From positions 124,001 through 188,000 of the forward strand of contig JAGBHE010000065.1 of assembly GCA_017935675.1 (NCBI GenBank): DNA of 64,000 nt, in the 5' to 3' direction. Position numbers and translations under genes: made by a program. Below, piece by piece: positions 48,178-57,349 of this stretch. Below the pieces are notes generated by a model. It was given only the letters and a program-made list of their open reading frames with translations. It made no database searches and was not told the DNA's origin. Source of the DNA: Clostridia bacterium (GTDB lineage: Bacteria; Bacillota; Clostridia; UBA1381). Numbering within the stretch: position 1 is the first letter of the stretch; every line of letters begins with the position of its first letter.

Positions 48178-48882
48178 TTGAGGCTTGATAAATTTTTATG
48201 CAGTAAGGGTACAAGAAGCGAAATCAGAAAGCTTCTGAAAAGCGGAGCCGTAACAGTAAACGGCGAGGTGGTAAAGGATTCCGGCTTTCAGGTGGCTCCG
48301 GACTGCACCGCAGTTATGTGCCGCGGCGAGAGGGTTATATATAAAAGCTTTATATACCTTGTAATGAATAAGCCGCAGGGATATATATCGGCAACACGCG
48401 ATAAAAAGCTTCCGGTTGTGACAGATTTGATTGGTGAGGAGTATAGGCGCTTTGAGCCGTATCCTGTCGGGAGGCTTGATATCGACACGGAGGGCCTTCT
48501 TTTACTCACAAATGACGGAGAGCTTGCCCATGAGCTTACATCACCCAAAAAAGATGTCTGCAAACGATATATGGCTGTTACGGATATTCCTATGGATAAG
48601 GCAGACTCTGACGCTTTTTCCGCTGGAATGGAGTTTAGTGATTTTACGGCAAAGCCGGCGAGGCTTGAGTTTACTGATGACCCGAATACGGTTTTCATAA
48701 CAATAAGTGAGGGAAAATTTCATCAGGTAAAACGAATGTGCGGAAAATGCGGGAAGCATGTTACTTTTTTGAAGCGTGTTGCCATTGGCGGTCTTGAGCT
48801 TAAAGAAGATCTTGCGCTCGGTGCTGTATATGAATTAACAAAAGAAGAGCTTATTGAGCAGATTTACAAAAAGGAATTTTGA
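48178..48882 (+). CDS. rsuA: 16S rRNA pseudouridine-516 synthase-type RsuA
   Basis: 234 residues. An N-terminal S4 RNA-binding domain (about 1-55, RLDKFLCSKG) and an RsuA/RluB catalytic domain with GRLDIDTEGLLLLTNDG holding the catalytic Asp, and FHQVKRMC. It isomerises a uridine in 16S rRNA (position 516 in E. coli). TTG start at 48178, with AGGTG upstream; no ATG precedes the S4 domain. The gene follows the tRNA-Ser terminator and may be transcribed with the ECF S component downstream. Confidence 0.92.
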   Translation: MRLDKFLCSKGTRSEIRKLLKSGAVTVNGEVVKDSGFQVAPDCTAVMCRGERVIYKSFIYLVMNKPQGYISATRDKKLPVVTDLIGEEYRRFEPYPVGRLDIDTEGLLLLTNDGELAHELTSPKKDVCKRYMAVTDIPMDKADSDAFSAGMEFSDFTAKPARLEFTDDPNTVFITISEGKFHQVKRMCGKCGKHVTFLKRVAIGGLELKEDLALGAVYELTKEELIEQIYKKEF

Positions 48883-48898
48883 TGTGAAAGATAAGTTA

Positions 48899-48954
48899 GC
48901 CCGGAATCTTTTTCATGTCGGGATCTGTGCCGTGTTAAAGCGGCAAAATGGAGG
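48899..48954 (+). ncRNA. Short two-hairpin leader before ECF S component
   Basis: CCCG (48900-48903) can pair with CGGG (48919-48922), then GCCG-TGTTAAAG-CGGC (48929-48944) followed by AAAATGGAGG, so the second hairpin ends next to the ribosome binding site. The arrangement recalls compact translational riboswitches such as preQ1-II, but key bases could not be matched to any known class. Confidence 0.3.
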
Positions 48955-48962
48955 AGAAAAAA

Positions 48963-49460
48963 ATGAATCTTAAAAAATTAACACTTATTTCTTTGCTTGC
49001 TGCGATGACCGCATTGCTTACAATGATACTTCATGTGACGATACCTGCCACTCAAGGGTATGTGCATTTCGGAGACAGCGTAATATATCTTGCCGTGTTC
49101 CTTATCGGCGGTCCTGCCGGCGCTTTTGTCGGTGCAGTGGGAGGAGCGATAGCTGACTTGATTGTTGCACCTATATACGCACTTCCGACTTGCATAATCA
49201 AAGCGCTGATGGCACTGTTGGCGGGATATGTTTATGTAAAATCGGGGAAGGGAGTAAAGGGAATTATTTTATCGTACATATGCGGAGGTTTAGTTATGGT
49301 CGGAGGTTATTATCTGACCGAGGTAATTATACTCGGAAGCTTTGCGTCGCCTGTTGCGGCTATACCATTTAATATAGCCCAGGTCATTGCCTCTGTGCCG
49401 CTGTCCTGCATTCTTTTCCCTGTTTTAAGAAAAATGCTGCCTTCCGATATGCTAAAATAA
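48963..49460 (+). CDS. ECF transporter S component, substrate unknown
   Basis: 165-residue membrane protein with about six hydrophobic segments. Conserved blocks: YVHFGDSVIYLAVFLIGGPAG (in pieces), VGAVGGAIADLIVAPIYALPT and IIKALMALLAG. These match the ECF S-component family PF07155, which binds vitamins or their precursors (riboflavin, hydroxymethylpyrimidine, pyridoxine, among others). The energising module EcfAA'T is not nearby and would be shared. I chose ATG 48963, 8 bases after GGAGG; the ATG at 48948 lies within the binding site. Confidence 0.85.
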   Translation: MNLKKLTLISLLAAMTALLTMILHVTIPATQGYVHFGDSVIYLAVFLIGGPAGAFVGAVGGAIADLIVAPIYALPTCIIKALMALLAGYVYVKSGKGVKGIILSYICGGLVMVGGYYLTEVIILGSFASPVAAIPFNIAQVIASVPLSCILFPVLRKMLPSDMLK

Positions 49461-49562
49461 AGCTAAAGTTTATATATAAAAACTTTTTGCGGCTGTATAT
49501 CCTAAAATAGGGCTTTATACAGACTACATTTTTTTCAAATGTTACAAAAAAGTTATTTTATG

Positions 49563-50988
<1,426 letters not shown>

Positions 50989-51000
50989 TTAAAATATATA

Positions 51001-51044
51001 TGCTGCGAATGAGTGTTTTTAATGCCCATTCGCAGCATTTTTTT
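51001..51044 (+). terminator. Terminator of gdhA
   Basis: TGCTGCGAATG (51001-51011) pairs perfectly with CATTCGCAGCA (51027-51037), then seven T. Confidence 0.93.
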
Positions 51045-51069
51045 GTCTTTGACAATCTCCGATTTGCAG

Positions 51070-51118
51070 ATATTGCAACGATTGGTTGGTTGCAATATTC
51101 ATTAATATGGTGTATAAT
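51070..51118 (+). promoter_or_regulatory. Operator and promoter of the HTH-ARH gene
   Basis: Perfect 10-bp inverted repeat ATATTGCAAC (51070-51079) and GTTGCAATAT (51089-51098), 9-base spacer. Its right arm contains the -35 box TTGCAA (51090-51095), followed by a 17-base spacer and TATAAT (51113-51118). A bound repressor would block polymerase; the gene downstream encodes an HTH domain, so autoregulation is likely. Confidence 0.7.
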
Positions 51119-51143
51119 ATACGTAAATATTACGGAGGTGGAT

Positions 51144-51291
51144 TTAACGTGAAAAATAAGCGGCGCAGCTTGCCTCCTTTCGGGACTTGGAGTATACACA
51201 TACGCCGTCGTCCCTCAAGAAGGCAATCTGCTTGCTTCTTTTCCACGTTATGGATTTGAGCCGCCTAAAGACGGCATGGAGGATTAATATG
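51144..51291 (+). repeat. 148-bp leader repeat, copy B (before HTH-ARH gene)
   Basis: Collinear with 17350-17497, with 7 substitutions. It ends with GGAGGA (51278-51283) and the ATG start of the fusion gene; CCTCC at 51173-51177 may pair with this site. The hairpin seen in copy A has one mismatch here (GCCGCC-TAAA-GACGGC). With the promoter at 51118 the repeat forms almost the whole 5' leader. Confidence 0.85.
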
Positions 51292-52863
51292 GCAATGAAG
51301 GATATGATTTATAAATTAAGAACAGGCGCAAAAATGTCTCAGGAGCAATTTGCAAAATTATTTAATGTATCCCGTCAATCTGTGCAGAAATGGGAAGGCG
51401 GGCTTACTACTCCCGAGCTTTCGAAAATAATTGAAATATCAAAGTATTTTGATGTTTCTCTCGACGCTTTGATTTTAGAACACGGCAACCGTGTTGTGGA
51501 AGCAATGAACTATAATAAGGTGATGAAACCCCAATATTCTAATCTTCATGATTGGGAATTTTATACTTCGGGAATTCTTATTGAATACGAACAGTCTGTT
51601 GATGAGGGATTGGATATCGAAGTCTATAAGGATTTATTTATGGCTATAGCCAAGCTTCCCAAAAACGAGATGAAAAAGGAATTGGGAGATGTTTTGTTTA
51701 AAATCGTATCAAATGCCGGGCAAAAGGAAGGGTATAAATATTTTGAGCCGTCAGACCTTGAATCAATAAAAGCTTTAAGAAAAGAGTATAATGTTTCCGG
51801 CAAGGCGGATAAAAACTTGTTGGAAAGTAAAATTCACGGTGCGTGGCTGGGGAGGATTTGCGGCTGTATGCTCGGCAAAACCGTAGAATGCATAAGAACG
51901 AATGAATTGGTTCCGTTTTTAAAAGAAACCGGAAACTATCCGATGCACAGATACATTTATAAATCAGATTTGAATGACGAAATTTGCAGCAAATATAATT
52001 TTCCGTTTGCCAATCGTGAATATGCTGATGAAATTGACGGTATGCCTGCGGATGATGACACAAATTATACTGTTCTTGCGCAAATCATAATTGATAAATA
52101 CGGAAAAGACTTTACTTCGTATGATGTGTCGAGAGCGTGGCTTGAGTATCAGAAAAAGGATGCATATTGTACGGCGGAAAGAGTTGCATTTTGTAATTTT
52201 ATAAAAGGCTATGAGCCTCCGCAGTCAGCAATGTATAAAAATCCGTATCGGGAATGGATCGGTGCCCAGATAAGAGGAGATTACTTCGGCTATATAAACC
52301 CCGGAAATCCGGAGCTTGCTGCTGAAATGGCTTGGAGAGACGCGTCAATTTCTCACGTCAAAAACGGTATATACGGTGAAATGTTTATCGCGGCCATGCT
52401 GGCTGTAGCAGCACTTACGGATGATGTTGAAAAAATAATTTTGGGCGGTCTTGCTCAGATTCCTCATACATCAAGGCTTTATGAGGATGTAATGTCTGTT
52501 ATGGAGGGATTTAAAAACGGCACTTCGCAAAAGGAAGCCTTTGATATAATTCATAAAAAATTTGATGAGTATTCGGAGCATGGATGGTGTCATACAAATT
52601 CAAATGCCATGATTGTTGCAGCATCGCTTATTTACGGCAGGGGTGACTATGGAAAATCAATTTGTATGGCTGTTGAAACCGGTTTTGATACTGACTGCAA
52701 TGGTGCAACTGTCGGTTCAATACTCGGCATGGCTAAAGGAAGAGATAATATTCCGGAATGTTGGACAAAGCCAATAAACGACACTTTGCATACGGCAATT
52801 TTCGGAGTTGGCACAGTAAAAGTATCTGATAGAGTAAAAATGACGATGGAACAGATCAAATAG
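51289..52863 (+). CDS. XRE HTH - ADP-ribosylglycohydrolase fusion
   Basis: 524 residues. The N-terminus (about 1-65) is a Cro/C1-type HTH (KMSQEQFAKLFNVSRQSVQKW, in part), followed by a helical linker (about 70-180). The C-terminus (about 185-520) is an ADP-ribosylglycohydrolase fold: SKIHGAWLGRICGCMLGKTV, ADDDTNYT (Mg-binding Asp/Thr), and GFDTDCNGATVGSILGM, the second metal site. Such enzymes remove ADP-ribose from proteins, nucleic acids or small molecules. The fusion suggests a regulator responding to ADP-ribosylation or a ligand. Start at ATG 51289; the frame extends to 51187 only through the repeat. Confidence 0.88.
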   Translation: MAMKDMIYKLRTGAKMSQEQFAKLFNVSRQSVQKWEGGLTTPELSKIIEISKYFDVSLDALILEHGNRVVEAMNYNKVMKPQYSNLHDWEFYTSGILIEYEQSVDEGLDIEVYKDLFMAIAKLPKNEMKKELGDVLFKIVSNAGQKEGYKYFEPSDLESIKALRKEYNVSGKADKNLLESKIHGAWLGRICGCMLGKTVECIRTNELVPFLKETGNYPMHRYIYKSDLNDEICSKYNFPFANREYADEIDGMPADDDTNYTVLAQIIIDKYGKDFTSYDVSRAWLEYQKKDAYCTAERVAFCNFIKGYEPPQSAMYKNPYREWIGAQIRGDYFGYINPGNPELAAEMAWRDASISHVKNGIYGEMFIAAMLAVAALTDDVEKIILGGLAQIPHTSRLYEDVMSVMEGFKNGTSQKEAFDIIHKKFDEYSEHGWCHTNSNAMIVAASLIYGRGDYGKSICMAVETGFDTDCNGATVGSILGMAKGRDNIPECWTKPINDTLHTAIFGVGTVKVSDRVKMTMEQIK

Positions 52864-52880
52864 CTTTTATATATTTTTAC

Positions 52881-52909
52881 TTGACAGAATCGTGTAACAG
52901 ATATATAAT
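52881..52909 (+). promoter_or_regulatory. Consensus promoter of larA-like gene
   Basis: TTGACA (52881-52886), 17-base spacer, TATAAT (52904-52909), exact consensus. Confidence 0.85.
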
Positions 52910-52961
52910 AAAGGCAGGTGCTTATTGATAAAATAAGAAAACAGTAAAAAGGGGGATTATT

Positions 52962-54239
52962 ATGCCGATAGTTAAATTCCCGTACGGGAAGAGGTTTATT
53001 GAGTATGACATTCCGTCAGAGCGGCTGAGGGCTGTGCTTGTATCAAATTTGCAGGATTATCCGGTGCCGGAGGACGGGAATGAAACGGTGCTGGAAGCGA
53101 TGCGGAATCCTGTAGGTTCGCAGAGGCTTTGCAGGCTGGCGGAAGGAAAACAAAAAGTTGTAATTATAGCAAGCGATCATACAAGACCCGTGCCCAGCCG
53201 ATTTATAATACCGCATATGCTTAAAGAAATCAGACAGGGAAATCCTTGCGCTGATATTACAATACTTATAGCCACGGGGTGTCACAGAGGAACGACAAAG
53301 GCAGAGCTTATTGAAAAGTTCGGGGAAGATATCGTAAAAAATGAAAAAATTGAAATCCATGACTGCCTTGACGAAGAAAATCTTGTTCATATAGGAACAT
53401 TGCCGTCAGGCGGCGAATGTGTTATAAATAAAATTGCCTGCGAGGCTGACCTGCTTGTTTCGGAAGGGTTTATTGAGCCCCATTTCTTTGCAGGCTTTTC
53501 GGGAGGGCGTAAGAGTGTTCTTCCGGGAATTGCGGGGCGCAGGGCTGTCCTTGCAAACCACTGCTCCGAATTTATTGCAGACGAACATTCGCGAACGGGA
53601 ATTCTTGAAGGAAATCCTTTGCATGCCGATATGCTGTGGGCGGCGCGTACAGCGGGATTAAAATACATAGTAAATGTCATAATAAATGAAAAGAAAGAAA
53701 TTGTTCATGCTGTAGCGGGAGAGCTTGAGGCTGCACACAGCGCAGGCTGTGACTTCCTGAAAAAGCTTTGTGCCGTTAAAGCTGTACCCTCCGACATAGT
53801 AATCACAACGAACGGAGGCTATCCTCTTGATCAGAATATATATCAATCTGTCAAGGGTATGACAGCAGCAGAGGCTACAGTTCGCAGGGGCGGGGTTATA
53901 ATAATGCTTGCAAGTGCAGAGGATGGTCACGGAGGAGAACAGTTTCTCGCGCAAATGTCAGCGGCAGAAAAGCCCGAAGATATAACCGCGGCAATTTTGA
54001 GGCGCGGCCGCAACGAGACGCTGCCCGACCAGTGGGAAGCACAGGTGCTGTGCCGTGTGCTGTCACATGCGTCCGTTATTTATGTATCCGATGCACCTGA
54101 CGATATGGTGCGCGCTTTTCATATGCATCCGGCACATTCCTTGCCCGAAGCCATGAAGCTGGCAGAGGAAATTCTCGGTAATCCCGAAGCTTCAATTACA
54201 GCTGTGCCGGACGGAATATCAGTTATGGTTTTAAAATAA
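52962..54239 (+). CDS. larA: LarA-family (lactate racemase-like) protein
   Basis: 425 residues, the usual LarA length. The N-terminal domain has IIASDHTRPVPS; the catalytic region has ATGCHRGT and EPHFFAGFSGGRKSVLPGIAG, which in Lactiplantibacillus plantarum LarA supply the catalytic His and the Lys carrying the nickel-pincer cofactor, and VLANHCSEFIADEH with a further His. Members racemise lactate or epimerise other 2-hydroxy acids. No larB, larC or larE is in the window, so the cofactor must be made elsewhere, and a substrate other than lactate is quite possible. AAAGGGGG lies upstream. Confidence 0.85.
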   Translation: MPIVKFPYGKRFIEYDIPSERLRAVLVSNLQDYPVPEDGNETVLEAMRNPVGSQRLCRLAEGKQKVVIIASDHTRPVPSRFIIPHMLKEIRQGNPCADITILIATGCHRGTTKAELIEKFGEDIVKNEKIEIHDCLDEENLVHIGTLPSGGECVINKIACEADLLVSEGFIEPHFFAGFSGGRKSVLPGIAGRRAVLANHCSEFIADEHSRTGILEGNPLHADMLWAARTAGLKYIVNVIINEKKEIVHAVAGELEAAHSAGCDFLKKLCAVKAVPSDIVITTNGGYPLDQNIYQSVKGMTAAEATVRRGGVIIMLASAEDGHGGEQFLAQMSAAEKPEDITAAILRRGRNETLPDQWEAQVLCRVLSHASVIYVSDAPDDMVRAFHMHPAHSLPEAMKLAEEILGNPEASITAVPDGISVMVLK

Positions 54240-54268
54240 GATTTTTAAAAAAATCACGGGGAGCAGAA

Positions 54269-54295
54269 GGGGCTGTTGCGTTAAGCAGCAGCCCC
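54269..54295. terminator. Convergent terminator after larA-like gene
   Basis: GGGGCTGTTGC (54269-54279) pairs with GCAGCAGCCCC (54285-54295, one G-U). The T-tract is poor (GCGTGTTTAG), so it may act mainly as a barrier between convergent genes. Confidence 0.6.
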
Positions 54296-54336
54296 GCGTG
54301 TTTAGTTATTTACAGTCATGACTTTTTTTGAAAATT

Positions 54337-55368
54337 TTACAAAGCTGTGCCACATGCTTTTAGTATAAGCTTGTGAAGTTCTTTTTCGTATTCATATGTA
54401 TATGGATTTTCCTTTTCGCCGTTCACATATGCTGCAAATGCCCTGAACATAGCGTCATATCGTCCATACGCCGGTGAGAGGTAATGTTCACCTTTTACGG
54501 ACCAGCCTGATGTTTCGTTTATTTTATTGTCAAAGGCTTCGGCTACACCTGTCATCAGCGGAGCAATGACTCCCGGCAGTTCGTCTCCCGGCCATTCAAG
54601 GGGCTTTAGCTCCACTGTTCCCTTTGTCCCGCAGACAACAAGCTGTCTGCGTTCAAATCCGCCGATTTCCACCGCTGTGCTTTTTACAAAGGAAACACCG
54701 TTTTTATACTTGAATACAGCCATTCCGAAATCATCTGCCGCAACGCCGTCTGTGCCGATAGATGTACTAAGGGGTATTACTTCCTCCGGGCTGCCTAAAA
54801 TACCGTACACCAAATCGATTAAATGACAGCCGAGAAAATAAAGCATTCCGCCGGGATAATTCCCCAGCCATTGGCGCTTTGAAACAGGATGAATACAGTT
54901 CATCTGAGCCTCCACAGCATAAATCTCGCCTAATTTTCCGGCCTTGATATCTCCTTTCAATTTTAAAACGGCGGGATTGTACCTGTACATATAACCTGTG
55001 TGGAAAACTAAGCTTTTTTGCTTCACAAGGTCTATAAGCCTGTCAAAATCTTCATCTGATTCACTGCCCGGCTTGTCCATATGGATATGCAGGCCTTTTT
55101 CAGCTGCTTTAATCGCATATTCGGTAAGACGCCTGTCTTCTGTTTCAACTGCAACAGCATCAAGCCCCGGATAATTCAGAATTTCGTCAACGGTCATTTT
55201 CTTTAACCCGTCATAAAGGCTTTTCTTTGCTTCATACATATCCTCATCACCGGATACAACCGCGTATCCGACAAGGTCGTATATATCGCTTTGTAATTTC
55301 AGAGTTTGAATAGCTGCTATTGCATGGTCGTGTCCTGTTCCTATCTGCGCAATTTTTATTTTTTTCAT
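54337..55368 (-). CDS. Gfo/Idh/MocA family oxidoreductase
   Basis: 343 residues. N-terminal Rossmann domain (about 1-120) starting KKIKIAQIGTGHDHAIA, with EKGLHIHMDKPGS holding the catalytic-region Lys of the EKP-type motif, and a C-terminal alpha/beta domain with GGMLYFLGCHLIDLV. Members oxidise or reduce sugars and inositols with NAD(P). I chose ATG 55368, which overlaps the upstream stop as ATGA, over the TTG at 55383; coupled translation with the MDR gene is likely. Substrate unknown. Confidence 0.88.
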   Translation of the reverse strand: MKKIKIAQIGTGHDHAIAAIQTLKLQSDIYDLVGYAVVSGDEDMYEAKKSLYDGLKKMTVDEILNYPGLDAVAVETEDRRLTEYAIKAAEKGLHIHMDKPGSESDEDFDRLIDLVKQKSLVFHTGYMYRYNPAVLKLKGDIKAGKLGEIYAVEAQMNCIHPVSKRQWLGNYPGGMLYFLGCHLIDLVYGILGSPEEVIPLSTSIGTDGVAADDFGMAVFKYKNGVSFVKSTAVEIGGFERRQLVVCGTKGTVELKPLEWPGDELPGVIAPLMTGVAEAFDNKINETSGWSVKGEHYLSPAYGRYDAMFRAFAAYVNGEKENPYTYEYEKELHKLILKACGTAL

Positions 55369-56384
55369 TTCAATCTTCTCCAATCAAACTGTACAACTAC
55401 AGGGAAATTCTTGTCATAAACCAATCTTTTATAAACAGCTTCGCAATCGGCAGGTGAATGTGTTTCTTCTACTATATTTTCAAGATTCAGTCTGCCGCCT
55501 GAGCAAAGCTTCAGCACAGCTTTTATATCATCTCTGTGCGTAAACCAACCGGGGTGTGATTCAAAATCCGGTCTTGCAATGGTGTGTGCACCTATAAGTG
55601 TAATACCCGGTGCATGGACTTTTTTGTAATAGTCAACCGAAAAATCGGAATTTCTTGTGCAGCCCAAAAGGGCAACTCTTCCGAATTTAGCCATGCAGTC
55701 AAGAGCTTCATTAAGACCTGCACCGACTCCTGTAACTTCAACAGCAACATTTACGCCGCCTCCGGCAGCTTTTTTTACATCGTCCGCAAAGCTCTCACAT
55801 AGAGGGTCAAATGCATAATCGGCACCGTTTTTCAGCGCAATTTCCCGTCTTTTCGGGTTTGGGTCGGCTGCAATTACAGGCACAGCTCCTGCGGTGCGAA
55901 GCAGCTTAACTGCAATCATACCTAAAATGCCAAGCCCCATAACAATTGCGCTTTCTCCCATTTCCAATCTTGTTTTTCTGATGGCAGCCATAGGGAAGGA
56001 GGCGATAAAGCTCATTGCCCCTGTTTCAAAGCTGATAGAATCATCCTCAATTTTTACAACGCGGCTTTCGGGTACAATGTTATAATTTTTGTGACGTCCC
56101 CAATATACAACAACCCTGTCGCCTATTTCAACGCTGTTTACCGCAGCACCTTTTTTGACTACAATACCTGCGCTGTTATAGCCGGACGCTCTCGGAAACA
56201 CGACCTCCGATGCACTGTACGCGTTTACATTTGCATCTCCGGTTATATTCGCACGCTCCGTTCCGCCGCTTATTGTGGAAATCGCTGTTTCAATCATAAC
56301 CTCATTTGCAGCAAGCTCTTTTGCATCAATCTCCAAAAGCTTTGCTGTGTTTTTCTCTGTAAATATTATTTGCTTATGCTTCAT
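55365..56384 (-). CDS. MDR (alcohol dehydrogenase-like) oxidoreductase without zinc ligands
   Basis: 339 residues. N-terminal GroES-like domain and a Rossmann domain with VMGLGILGMIAVKLL (GxGxxG) and the VEVTG strand. Where zinc enzymes have Cys-Gly and GHE, this protein has ISGGTERANI and RASGYNSAGIV, and no four-Cys loop, so it appears zinc-free. Related proteins (bacteriochlorophyllide or threonine dehydrogenase-like) often pair with Gfo/Idh/MocA enzymes in sugar catabolism, as here. AAGGAG precedes the ATG. A divergent AraC gene lies upstream. Confidence 0.85.
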   Translation of the reverse strand: MKHKQIIFTEKNTAKLLEIDAKELAANEVMIETAISTISGGTERANITGDANVNAYSASEVVFPRASGYNSAGIVVKKGAAVNSVEIGDRVVVYWGRHKNYNIVPESRVVKIEDDSISFETGAMSFIASFPMAAIRKTRLEMGESAIVMGLGILGMIAVKLLRTAGAVPVIAADPNPKRREIALKNGADYAFDPLCESFADDVKKAAGGGVNVAVEVTGVGAGLNEALDCMAKFGRVALLGCTRNSDFSVDYYKKVHAPGITLIGAHTIARPDFESHPGWFTHRDDIKAVLKLCSGGRLNLENIVEETHSPADCEAVYKRLVYDKNFPVVVQFDWRRLK

Positions 56385-56414
56385 ATATATCTCCTTTCAT
56401 TTTTACTTTTTTTA

Positions 56415-56454
56415 ATTATACCATATTGACTTTTTGATTAAAATATGATATTCT
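56415..56454. promoter_or_regulatory. Divergent promoter region, MDR and AraC genes
   Basis: Plus strand: TTGACT (56426-56431), 17-base spacer, TATTCT (56449-56454) for the AraC gene. Minus strand: TATAAT (56420-56415) for the MDR gene, but with a poor -35, as expected for an activator-dependent promoter. Confidence 0.55.
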
Positions 56455-56500
56455 ATAAAAAAAGAGGTAATTTTCTACAAGATTATTGGGGTCTTAAGTA

Positions 56501-57253
56501 ATGTATGATACAATTTTCTCTAAAAGCTTTAATTTTAATATATTTAATTTTAAAAAATACAAATACACAGACAACCGTCACGGTGTATCAGCGCATTTTT
56601 TTGCCTATATGATTTCCGGGCATTGCAGAATTTCAACCGGAGATAAAACCGTCAGCATAAAAGAGGGTGATATATTTTATATTCCGAACGGCTGCAAATA
56701 TCAGTCGTATTGGTATGGGGAGCCCGAAATTAAATTTATTTCATTGGGCTTTCGTTTTCTGCCTAATTTTGAAAAAAAGAATTACTCTGTTCAGGTGCTT
56801 CCATATAATGAAGAAGCTGTTAAGCTTTTTTACGGGCTTTTTGAAAACAAAGTGTTGGAAAGCCGTGATGTCGGTGTTTTTTATACCTTGGTCGGGATGC
56901 TGCTTCCTGCAATGACAGGTCAAATGTTTTGCCGTACAAAGGAGCTTGTGGAGCTGACAAAAAGGTATCTTACAGAGCATCCGTTTGCGGAAGTCTCAGA
57001 GCTTGCAAAAAACTGTGCCGTAAGTGAATCCGCTCTTTATTCCGCATTTCAAAAATCCTCCGATGTTACTCTTAACGCGCTTAGAAATCAGATAATAATT
57101 GAAAAGGCAAAAATGCTGCTCATAACTACAAACATGTCTGTAGAAGAAATAAGCAGGCAGCTGCGGTTCAGCTCCTGCTCGTATTTTCGCAAGGTTTTCA
57201 AAAAATATCTTAATGCAACACCGAGTGAAATAAGGAAAAGAAACAGGATTTAA
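56501..57253 (+). CDS. AraC-family regulator, divergent from MDR/Gfo-Idh-MocA genes
   Basis: 250 residues. A compact cupin N-terminus (about 25-100; ISTGDKTVSIKEGDIFYIPNG) and a C-terminal HTH pair (about 155-250) with EVSELAKNCAVSESALYSAF and SVEEISRQLRFSSCSYFRKVF, ending NATPSEIRKRN. It probably activates the divergent oxidoreductase operon. The ribosome site is weak (GGGG about 12 bases upstream). Confidence 0.85.
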   Translation: MYDTIFSKSFNFNIFNFKKYKYTDNRHGVSAHFFAYMISGHCRISTGDKTVSIKEGDIFYIPNGCKYQSYWYGEPEIKFISLGFRFLPNFEKKNYSVQVLPYNEEAVKLFYGLFENKVLESRDVGVFYTLVGMLLPAMTGQMFCRTKELVELTKRYLTEHPFAEVSELAKNCAVSESALYSAFQKSSDVTLNALRNQIIIEKAKMLLITTNMSVEEISRQLRFSSCSYFRKVFKKYLNATPSEIRKRNRI

Positions 57254-57282
57254 ATAATCAGTAATTTTCTCTTTAGAAATAT

Positions 57283-57319
57283 GCGGGGACGGTTTCCTGC
57301 ACAAGAGAACCGCCTCCGC
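57283..57319. repeat. REP-like imperfect palindrome, degenerate
   Basis: GCGGGGACGGTT (57283-57294) against AACCGCCTCCGC (57308-57319), two mismatches, with GCACAAGAG in the loop. The GGGGACGGTT core, CACAAGAGAACCG and the following GTGTTGT match the perfect palindrome at 60072-60134. Confidence 0.65.
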
Positions 57320-57349
57320 GTGTTGTAATTACCTTACATTAGAATATGT

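Noticed and set aside
48899..48962. Firm call of a preQ1-II riboswitch
   Set aside because: The hairpin order is similar, but conserved bases could not be matched and the downstream S component is not QueT-like.
51187..51288. N-terminal extension of the HTH-ARH protein
   Set aside because: Encoded only by the leader repeat, and the ribosome site GGAGGA points to ATG 51289.
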